Shown piece by piece: positions 6,449-12,102 of a stretch of DNA of 12,102 nucleotides. Origin of the DNA: CAZQKE01 sp964593865 (GTDB taxonomy: Bacteria > Chloroflexota > Anaerolineae > JAAYZQ01); assembly GCA_964593865.1 (NCBI GenBank), contig CAZQKE010000111.1, forward strand, positions 1 through 12,102. The letters run 5' to 3'. Position numbers and translations under genes: made by a program. Positions within the stretch are counted from its first letter, which is position 1, and each line of letters starts with the position of its first letter. The notes beneath the pieces were generated by a model that did not search any database, was not told the DNA's origin, and saw only the letters and a program-made list of their open reading frames with translations.

Positions 6449-7003
6449 ATGGAAATTGCCGTTGCCATCACCGGCGCGTCGGGCGTCATCATCGGCGTTC
6501 GCCTTGTTGAAGAGCTGGCCGCCCAGGGAATCCACCGGATCCACCTGATAATCTCCACAGGGGCGAAGGAGGTGTTGGCCCATGAGATCGGTTCGCTTCC
6601 GCCGCTGCCCGCCGATTACCGCTGGGCAGCCGAGGACCTGACCGCACCTATCGCCAGTTCCTCCCGCGCCCCCCAGGCCGCGGTCATCGCTCCCTGCTCC
6701 ATGAAAACCCTATCGGCCATCGCCCAAGGCTACAGCAGTGACCTCATCGGGCGCGTCGCCGACGCCATGCTCCGCCTGAACCGCCCTCTGGTGTTGATGC
6801 CCCGCGAGACACCCCTTTCTCTACCGGCCATAGAAAATATGCGCCGGGCCAAACTGGCCGGGGCCATCATCCTCCCGCCGGTGGCCGCCTACTACCACCA
6901 CCCCCAAACCGTAGACGATATGACCGATTTCTTCGTGGGCAAAGCCCTGGACGCACTGGGGCTGCCCCACAACCTGTACCGTCGTTGGGGAGGGAGAAAA
7001 TGA
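6449..7003 (+). CDS. ubiX: Flavin prenyltransferase UbiX
   Basis: A 184-residue UbiX/Pad1-type enzyme that joins a dimethylallyl group from DMAP to FMN, making the prenylated FMN used by UbiD decarboxylases. The Rossmann start AVAITGASGVIIGVRLVEEL (4-23) carries the GASG phosphate loop. STGAKEVLAHEI (36-47), APCSMKTLSAIAQGYSSDLI (81-100) and NRPLVLMPRETPLSLPAIEN (111-130) are the conserved active-site blocks. DDMTDFFVGKALDALGL (156-172) is the family end. The ATG at 6449 has only a weak Shine-Dalgarno-like GGGCCGAG. It lies 12 nt after the rplY terminator with no visible promoter in between. Its stop overlaps the ubiD start (ATGA, 7000-7003), so maker and user of the cofactor are translationally coupled. 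Confidence 0.96.
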   Translation: MEIAVAITGASGVIIGVRLVEELAAQGIHRIHLIISTGAKEVLAHEIGSLPPLPADYRWAAEDLTAPIASSSRAPQAAVIAPCSMKTLSAIAQGYSSDLIGRVADAMLRLNRPLVLMPRETPLSLPAIENMRRAKLAGAIILPPVAAYYHHPQTVDDMTDFFVGKALDALGLPHNLYRRWGGRK

Positions 7004-8325
7004 ATTTGCGAGATTTTCTGGCATGGGCGGAGGCGGAAGGTCGCCTGATCACCGTCGAGCAAGCGATCGACCCCCACCTGGAGATCGCGCGGTTGATCCA
7101 TGCCCACGATGGCGACCCTCTGCTGTTTACCGATCCACGACGCCCCGGCTGGAGGCTTGTCTCCGGCGTTTGCGCCCGCCGCGAACACTTTGCCTGGGCG
7201 CTGGGCTGTGACCCGCCGGGCATTGTCCCTCGCCTGATCGCCGCGTTGGAAAACCCCCTCCCACCGCCTCTGATAGAGCCGGAAACGGCCCCGTGCCAAC
7301 AGGTCATCATCCCCGAACCGGACCTGAACCGCCTGCCGATCTTGAAACATTTGCCCGGCGACGGCGGCCCCTATATCACCGCCGCCATCGCCATCATCCG
7401 CGACCCCGACCACGGCCGCAACGCCAGCTTCCATCGGTTGATGCAGATCGGCCCCCGGCGGTTTACGGCCCGCATCGTCGAAGGACGGGGCACGGACACC
7501 GCCCTGCGCAAAGCCCTCGCCCAGGGCCGCGATCTGGAAGTCGCCATCTGTCTGGGCGCGCCCATCCATGTCCTGCTGGCCGCCTCCATGAGTCCTGCAC
7601 CGGGAGTAGACGAACTCGCCATCGCCCAGGCCCTGGCTCCCACCCCCCTGGTCCGTTGCCGCACCGTAGATCTGGAGGTCCCGGCAGAGTGCGAAGTCGT
7701 CTTGGAAGGCCGCATCACGGGGCAACTGGCCGACGAAGGGCCTTTCATTGACCTGACCGAAACGTGGGACATCGTCCGGCAGCAACCGGTTGTCGTCATT
7801 GATTGCCTTACCCATCGTCGCCGCCCCATTTACCACGCCCTCCTGCCCGGCGGCCTGGAACACAAACTGCTGATGGGCTTACCCCGCGAGCCGACCATCT
7901 TCCGGGCGGTGAACCAAGTTGCCGACTGCCGGGCCGTGAGCATCACACCCGGCGGGATGAGCTGGCTCCACGCCGTGGTCCAGATCGCCAAGCACGGCCC
8001 CGACGACGGACGGCGGGCGGCGGAGGCCGCCTTCCGTGGGCACGGTTCCCTCAAACATGTGGTCGTCGTGGACGAAGACGTAGACCCCTTTGATCCGACA
8101 GCGGTTGAATGGGCTATCGCCACCCGTTTTCAGGCCGACCGAGACCTGCTGATCTGGAAAGATCGGCCGGCCAGCAGCCTAGACCCTTCCGCCAAACTGC
8201 GACCGGGGCGCAAAGCACGCTCGGCCAAGATGGGATTGGATGCCACCATCCCATGGACCGATGCCCAGGGCAACCCCTTGAGCCGAGCACAGCGGGCTGC
8301 CTTTCGCAAAGTGCGTTACGAATAG
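7000..8325 (+). CDS. ubiD: UbiD family prenylated-FMN-dependent decarboxylase
   Basis: A 441-residue UbiD-family (de)carboxylase using the prenylated FMN made by the adjacent UbiX; the substrate is not known. It starts MNLRDFLAWAEAEGRLITVE, typical for the family. The cofactor/active-site run NASFHRLM has N141 and R146 at the same five-residue spacing as N168/R173 of Aspergillus Fdc1. E205 (GVDELAIA) fits the metal-ligand glutamate by spacing. E246 and D251 in EGPFID match the catalytic EGPFGE motif, with Asp for the second Glu. The block GGLEHKLLMGLPREPTI (284-300) and the C-terminal KMGLDATIPW (410-419) are also familiar. The usual metal-binding His is replaced: about residue 163-164 reads R-G in EGRGT. 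Start is ATG at 7000, with GGGAGG upstream and ATGA overlap with ubiX. Menaquinone synthesis, aromatic acid turnover or an archaeal-type mevalonate branch are all possible. The symbol ubiD is by family only. Confidence 0.92.
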   Translation: MNLRDFLAWAEAEGRLITVEQAIDPHLEIARLIHAHDGDPLLFTDPRRPGWRLVSGVCARREHFAWALGCDPPGIVPRLIAALENPLPPPLIEPETAPCQQVIIPEPDLNRLPILKHLPGDGGPYITAAIAIIRDPDHGRNASFHRLMQIGPRRFTARIVEGRGTDTALRKALAQGRDLEVAICLGAPIHVLLAASMSPAPGVDELAIAQALAPTPLVRCRTVDLEVPAECEVVLEGRITGQLADEGPFIDLTETWDIVRQQPVVVIDCLTHRRRPIYHALLPGGLEHKLLMGLPREPTIFRAVNQVADCRAVSITPGGMSWLHAVVQIAKHGPDDGRRAAEAAFRGHGSLKHVVVVDEDVDPFDPTAVEWAIATRFQADRDLLIWKDRPASSLDPSAKLRPGRKARSAKMGLDATIPWTDAQGNPLSRAQRAAFRKVRYE

Positions 8326-8363
8326 CAGACCGTGGCCCACGCCGAACGAAAAATCTATTCCCC

Positions 8364-8385
8364 GGAAAGGCAGCTTGCCTTTTCC
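8364..8385 (+). terminator. Hairpin after ubiD, weak terminator or operator
   Basis: GGAAAGGCA (8364-8372), loop GCT, then TGCCTTTTCC (8376-8385) pair with one bulged T. It lies 38 nt after the ubiD stop. No T-tract follows beyond the TTTT inside the stem, so termination would be weak. It covers the -35 box of the next promoter, which also allows a control role. Confidence 0.4.
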
Positions 8386-8403
8386 AACGGTTTATGTTAT
8401 GAT
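8375..8403 (+). promoter_or_regulatory. Sigma-70-type promoter of the restriction-modification gene
   Basis: TTGCCT (8375-8380) and TATGAT (8398-8403) are separated by exactly 17 bases. The start would be near 8410, leaving a leader of about 137 nt before the ATG at 8547, unusually long for this window. Confidence 0.7.
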
Positions 8404-8466
8404 GAGCAGGCCGGATAGTGCCCGGCGCGGTGTCGGTTTGTCGCCCCCGTGCTCTTGTTCCATGTG

Positions 8467-8503
8467 GCCGTAATCTATCTACGGCGGGTAGATGAAGATT
8501 TTT
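8467..8503 (+). promoter_or_regulatory. Two mutually exclusive hairpins in the leader (attenuator-like)
   Basis: GCCGTA (8467-8472) pairs with TACGGC (8480-8485) around a 7-nt loop. Alternatively ATCTATCTAC (8473-8482) pairs with GTAGAT (8488-8493) and, after a two-base bulge, AGAT (8496-8499), followed directly by TTTT. The two stems share 8480-8482 and cannot form together. The second with its T-run resembles a weak terminator. A perfect GGAATTCC palindrome (8513-8520) follows. Function is inferred from layout only. Confidence 0.35.
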
Positions 8504-8546
8504 GCAGTTTGGGGAATTCCGTACGATCTCCTGAGAAAGGCAGGTA

Positions 8547-11500
8547 ATGTCGAGCAACGCCTGGCAGATTTATGAAAGAATCCGACACCTGGCTCCCGAA
8601 TTTGCACACTTTGTGCGGCGAGCGGCGGCTCAAGCACACAACGAGGCCGAGTTTGAACGCCGGGTAGGCAACGAAATCGAGCGGCTGGCGAAGCAGTTGG
8701 GTGTGGATCTGCTCCTCCGTGAGCAGTACACTTTGGCCACCGGCCGCGCCGATGCGGTCTATAACCGCTTCATCATTGAATACGAGCCACCGGGATCATT
8801 GCGCCACAACCTGAGCCACGGCCATACCGCCCATGCCGTACAACAGGTCAAGGATTACATCATCGGCTTGGCAAAGGAAGAACGCCACGACCGCGACCGT
8901 CTTTTGGGCGTAGCCTTTGACGGTCGCTACTTCATTTTCGTGCGCTATCACGAAGGCCATTGGGTGCTGGAGGAGCCGTTGGAGGTCACCTCTGCTTCTT
9001 GTGAGCGTTTCCTGCGCTCGCTTTTCTCCCTCTCGTCCGGCCGCGCGCTCATCCCCGAAAACCTGGTCGAGGACTTTGGTAATCAGAACATTCTCAGCCA
9101 CCAAGTGGCCCGCGCCCTTTATGACGCGCTGGACGGCCACGCCGATGACCTGACCGCCCGCCTCTTTGAGCAATGGAAGCTGTTTTTTGGCGAAACCGCC
9201 GGCGCCGATGCTGCAGCCGGTGCACTGAAACACAAAAAAGAACTGCACGCCTTTGCCCGTGGCATGGGGTTGCGCGGGCCGCAAGTGGACATGCCGCGTT
9301 TACTCTTTGCCCTGCACACCTATTTCTCCTTCCTCGTCAAAAACATTGCTCGGCTGGTGCTACAAGCATACGCCGGTGGCGGGCTGGGCACAACCCCGTT
9401 GACCACCATCGCCAATCTGGAAGGCGAGGCCCTGCGCCGAGAATTGCGTAACCTGGAGAGCGGTGGTCTATTCCGCACCCTGGGCATCAAAAACCTGCTG
9501 GAAGGCGACTTTTTCTCCTGGTACTTGGACGCCTGGAACGCCGAAATTGAAACCGCTTTGCGTCAGGTATTGGCTCGCCTGGCCGACTACAACCCGGTGA
9601 CCGTGCGGGATGACCCCCACAGCGCCCGCGACCTGCTGAAGAAACTTTACCACTACCTGCTACCGCGCGACATCCGCCACGACCTGGGCGAGTTTTACAC
9701 CCCCGACTGGCTGGCCGAACGATTGCTCACCCAACTAGGCGAGCCGCTTTTCCAGATGCCCAGGCCCGGCACCCGCATTCCCGCACCCAACAAGCGGCTG
9801 CTCGACCCGGCCTGTGGCTCCGGCACCTTTCTCATCCTGGCCGCCCGCGCCTTGAAGGCCAACTGCTTCCGGGCCGGCTTGGCCGAAGCCGAGACGCTGG
9901 AGATTTTGCTGAACAACCTGGCCGGCATCGACCTCAACCCGCTGGCGGTAATGGCCGCCCGCGTCAACTTTTTGTTGGCCGTCGCCGATCTGCTGCCCTA
10001 CCGACGCGGCGAAGTGGAAATCCCGGTCTATCTGGCCGACAGCATCCTTACCCCGGCCCGCGGCCAAGACATTTTCACTCAAAACCGCCGCATCCTGGAG
10101 ACCGCCGTCGGGCCGCTGCCCGTGCCCGAGGTGATCGGCAGCCGCGTCACAATGGAACGCCTGACCACCCTGCTGGAAGAATACGTGACCGGCGATTTCG
10201 CAACCGACGCCTTTGTGGCACGTTGCAAGAAGGAAATTCCCGATCTCGGCGATGCCGAACATGCCGACGCCGTGCTGACCGAACTCTATGAAAAACTGCG
10301 CAGCCTGCACCGGCAGGGATTGGACGGCATCTGGGCGCGGGTGCTCAAAAACGCCTTCATGCCGCTCTTCTTGGAGCCGTTCGACTATGTAGTCGGCAAC
10401 CCGCCCTGGATCAACTGGGAGAGCTTGCCCCGCGCCTATCGCGAACAAGTTGCTCCCTTGTGGAGAGATTACGGTCTGTTCCAGCACAAAGGCTTTGATG
10501 CCATTCTGGGCAAGGCAAAGGATGACATTTCTGCTCTAATGACCTATGTAGCCGCCGACCGCTTCCTGAAAGACGGCGGCAAACTGGCCTTTGTCATCAC
10601 CCAAAGCGTGTGGAAAACCGCCGGGGGCGGGCAAGGTTTCCGCCGCTTCCGCCTGGGCCAAAACGGCCCCCACCTGCGGGTGCTGCACGTGGACGACCTG
10701 AGCAGCCTGCAGATCTTCGAAGGGGCCAGCACCCGCACCAGCGTCTTTGTCTTGCAAAAGGGAAAACCCACCCGCTACCCCGTGCCCTATACCTACTGGA
10801 AAAAGACGACCCGTGGCAAGGGGTTGGATTACGACAGCACCCTGGACGAAGTGCTGGAGCAAACCAAACGGCTGCACTTTGAGGCCGCGCCGGTGGACGC
10901 CAGGGACCCGACCAGTGCCTGGCTGACCGCGCGCCGCAAGGCCCTGGATGCCGTGCGCAAGGTGTTGGGGCCATCCGAATACCGGGCACGGGCAGGGGTG
11001 ACCACCTGGGCCAACGCGGTGTACTGGCTGGAGATCCTGGCCGAACGCCCGGACGGGCTGGTGGTGGCGCGCAACGTAACCGAGGGGGCCAAACGCAAAG
11101 TGGAGGCGGTTACGGTGGAATTGGAACCGGACCTGATTTACCCCCTGCTGCGCGGCCGGGACGTGCGCCGCTGGCAGGCTGAACCAACCTACCACATTTT
11201 GCTCACTCATTGGGAAGGCGACCGATTGAACGCCATTCCGGAAAAGGAGATGCAGCAGCGCTACCCCAAGACCTGGGCCTACCTGAAGCGCTTCGAAAAG
11301 CCCTTGCGAGAGCGTTCCGGCTTCAAGCGTTACTTCACCCGCAAACAAAAGGGACAGGTGGTCGAGACCGGGCCGTTCTACTCCATGTTCAACGTCGGTG
11401 ACTACACCTTCGCCCCGTGGAAGGTGGTGTGGAGATACATAGCTTCAGAGATGACGGCAGCGGTCATTGGGAAGGATGCACAAAGTAGCAGACTCGTCAT

Positions 11501-11873
11501 CCCCGACCATCGCTTGATGATCGTACCTTTGGAAAGTGAGATCGAAGCGCACTACCTTGTGAGTGCACTGAACAGTGCGATTGGAAGATTTATGGTTGCA
11601 TCGTCCATTGTCGGTACACAAATCTCTACACACGTACTGGAAAGGGTCAGTATCCCTCGCTACGATCTGAACAGGTCCATTCACCAACGCCTAGCTGCCC
11701 TTTCTCAACGCGCCCATGCCCTAGCGCCGGCGGCCTACGCCGGCGACGAGGCAGCGCAAGCCGAACTGCGACAGGTGGAAGCCGAGATCGACCGCGCGGC
11801 GGCCCGTCTCTGGGGCCTGACGGACGAGGAACTGGCGGATATTCAGGCCAGTTTGAAGGAGTTGAAAGGATGA
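8547..11873 (+). CDS. Type IIG-like restriction-modification enzyme (nuclease + N6-adenine methylase + specificity domain)
   Basis: A 1108-residue single-chain R-M enzyme of the Eco57I/TaqI-like group, which methylates adenine in its site and cuts unmodified DNA. N-terminal region (1-180): a PD-(D/E)XK-like core with D69 in GRADAVYNRFIIEYE, E78 and a following QQVKDYI helix (99-105); the usual lysine is a glutamate (E80). A helical connector (180-375) leads to the gamma-class methylase: GEFYTP (381-386, motif X), DPACGSGTF (420-428, AdoMet loop), GIDLNP (460-465) and NPPW (618-621, catalytic). The 190-residue gap between AdoMet loop and NPPW indicates an insertion. The specificity region (about 800-1050) resembles TaqI_C, including RDVRRW (871-876), FAPWKVVWRY (955-964), ISTHVLERVSIP (1026-1037). 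It ends in a helical tail with LWGLTDEEL. The ATG at 8547 has AAAGGCAGG upstream. The frame is intact. Recognition site unknown. Confidence 0.9.
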   Translation: MSSNAWQIYERIRHLAPEFAHFVRRAAAQAHNEAEFERRVGNEIERLAKQLGVDLLLREQYTLATGRADAVYNRFIIEYEPPGSLRHNLSHGHTAHAVQQVKDYIIGLAKEERHDRDRLLGVAFDGRYFIFVRYHEGHWVLEEPLEVTSASCERFLRSLFSLSSGRALIPENLVEDFGNQNILSHQVARALYDALDGHADDLTARLFEQWKLFFGETAGADAAAGALKHKKELHAFARGMGLRGPQVDMPRLLFALHTYFSFLVKNIARLVLQAYAGGGLGTTPLTTIANLEGEALRRELRNLESGGLFRTLGIKNLLEGDFFSWYLDAWNAEIETALRQVLARLADYNPVTVRDDPHSARDLLKKLYHYLLPRDIRHDLGEFYTPDWLAERLLTQLGEPLFQMPRPGTRIPAPNKRLLDPACGSGTFLILAARALKANCFRAGLAEAETLEILLNNLAGIDLNPLAVMAARVNFLLAVADLLPYRRGEVEIPVYLADSILTPARGQDIFTQNRRILETAVGPLPVPEVIGSRVTMERLTTLLEEYVTGDFATDAFVARCKKEIPDLGDAEHADAVLTELYEKLRSLHRQGLDGIWARVLKNAFMPLFLEPFDYVVGNPPWINWESLPRAYREQVAPLWRDYGLFQHKGFDAILGKAKDDISALMTYVAADRFLKDGGKLAFVITQSVWKTAGGGQGFRRFRLGQNGPHLRVLHVDDLSSLQIFEGASTRTSVFVLQKGKPTRYPVPYTYWKKTTRGKGLDYDSTLDEVLEQTKRLHFEAAPVDARDPTSAWLTARRKALDAVRKVLGPSEYRARAGVTTWANAVYWLEILAERPDGLVVARNVTEGAKRKVEAVTVELEPDLIYPLLRGRDVRRWQAEPTYHILLTHWEGDRLNAIPEKEMQQRYPKTWAYLKRFEKPLRERSGFKRYFTRKQKGQVVETGPFYSMFNVGDYTFAPWKVVWRYIASEMTAAVIGKDAQSSRLVIPDHRLMIVPLESEIEAHYLVSALNSAIGRFMVASSIVGTQISTHVLERVSIPRYDLNRSIHQRLAALSQRAHALAPAAYAGDEAAQAELRQVEAEIDRAAARLWGLTDEELADIQASLKELKG

Positions 11874-11877
11874 CGCC

Positions 11878-12102
11878 ATGTTAGAGCGCATTGTTCTGAA
11901 AGGCTACAAATCCATTGAACAAGCCGATATCGCTCTACGCCCGATCAATGTGCTCATCGGGGCCAATGGGGCTGGCAAGTCCAACTTCATCAGTCTATTC
12001 CAATTTATGAACCGTATAGTCAACCGGGGCATGCAAACCCCTGTGGCCCAGGCCGGCGGGGCCGACCAGATTCTTTTCTACGGCAGCAAAACCACCGAGG
12101 GG
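11878..12102 (+). CDS. AAA family ATPase (RecF/OLD-like), 3' end outside window
   Basis: The first 75 residues of an ATPase of the AAA_21/AAA_15 (RecF/OLD-like) type. It opens MLERIVLKGYKSIEQADIAL, the family's 'i.i.nFkSi.d..i.l' start, then NVLIGANGAGKSNF with the Walker A loop G28-S35, then a helix with FMNRIV. The ATG at 11878 has AAAGGA seven bases upstream, inside the end of the R-M gene; the two are 4 nt apart, so they form an operon. Such ATPases are often paired with a small TOPRIM or nuclease-like partner in defence systems, but any partner lies beyond the window. The family is clear; the role is not. Confidence 0.88.
   Translation, partial: MLERIVLKGYKSIEQADIALRPINVLIGANGAGKSNFISLFQFMNRIVNRGMQTPVAQAGGADQILFYGSKTTEG

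Noticed and set aside
6892..7863. A 323-codon minus-strand frame opposite ubiD
   Set aside because: Antisense of a strongly conserved UbiD gene; the composition is Gly/Gln/Asp-rich shadow sequence.
8331..8341. CGTG-GCC-CACG hairpin right after ubiD as its terminator
   Set aside because: Only a 4-bp stem and no T-tract; the hairpin at 8364-8385 is a better, though still weak, candidate.
9735..11348. Minus-strand frames of 250 and 270 codons opposite the R-M gene
   Set aside because: The plus-strand frame carries methylase motifs in order over its full length. The minus-strand products are His/Gln/Gly-rich with no family signature.
1..12102. tRNA genes, rRNA, CRISPR arrays, insertion sequences
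   Set aside because: I looked for cloverleaf arms with CCA-like ends, regularly spaced repeats and transposase motifs on both strands and saw none.

Overview
The window looks like a high-GC bacterial chromosome segment, most likely Chloroflexota (an Anaerolineae-like lineage). That assignment is an inference from protein style: a short YidC without a periplasmic domain but with a very basic tail, a bL34 starting MPKRTWQPK, and UbiX/UbiD of a bacterial-archaeal type. No marker was searched against a database.

Left half (1-5430, all minus strand). A promoter at about 5423-5451 drives the conserved ribosome/membrane-insertion cluster rpmH - rnpA - yidD - (beta-propeller lipoprotein) - yidC - jag, continuing into a DUF58 protein and a GNAT acetyltransferase cut by the window edge. 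Genes are tightly packed: 2 nt between rnpA and yidD, 14 nt between the lipoprotein and yidC, and a 44-nt overlap of yidC and jag. Several starts are non-ATG (TTG for yidC and probably DUF58, GTG for jag and probably rnpA). The eight-repeat lipoprotein inserted between yidD and yidC is the main departure from the usual cluster. The usual neighbours dnaA (upstream) and mnmE/mnmG (downstream) are absent here.

Middle (5430-5737). This divergent intergenic region holds two good sigma-70-type promoters facing opposite ways. Between them lie a compact palindrome and several inverted repeats, with no convincing gene.

Right half (plus strand). rplY (bL25, CTC family) ends in a strong intrinsic terminator whose T-tract stops only 12 nt before the ubiX start codon. 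ubiX and ubiD overlap by ATGA and form a prenylated-FMN maker/user pair: UbiX makes the cofactor and UbiD is a decarboxylase of unknown substrate. The UbiD appears to lack the usual metal-binding histidine.

After a 221-nt intergenic region with its own promoter and a structured leader comes a 1108-residue single-chain type IIG-like restriction-modification enzyme: N-terminal nuclease-like domain, gamma-class N6-adenine methylase, TaqI/Eco57I-like specificity region. A 300-nt stretch in its specificity region has clearly lower GC and many AGA/AGG codons, suggesting an exchanged recognition domain. Four bases downstream starts an AAA (RecF/OLD-like) ATPase, cut by the window end. The right edge is therefore probably the start of a defence island beside a housekeeping region.
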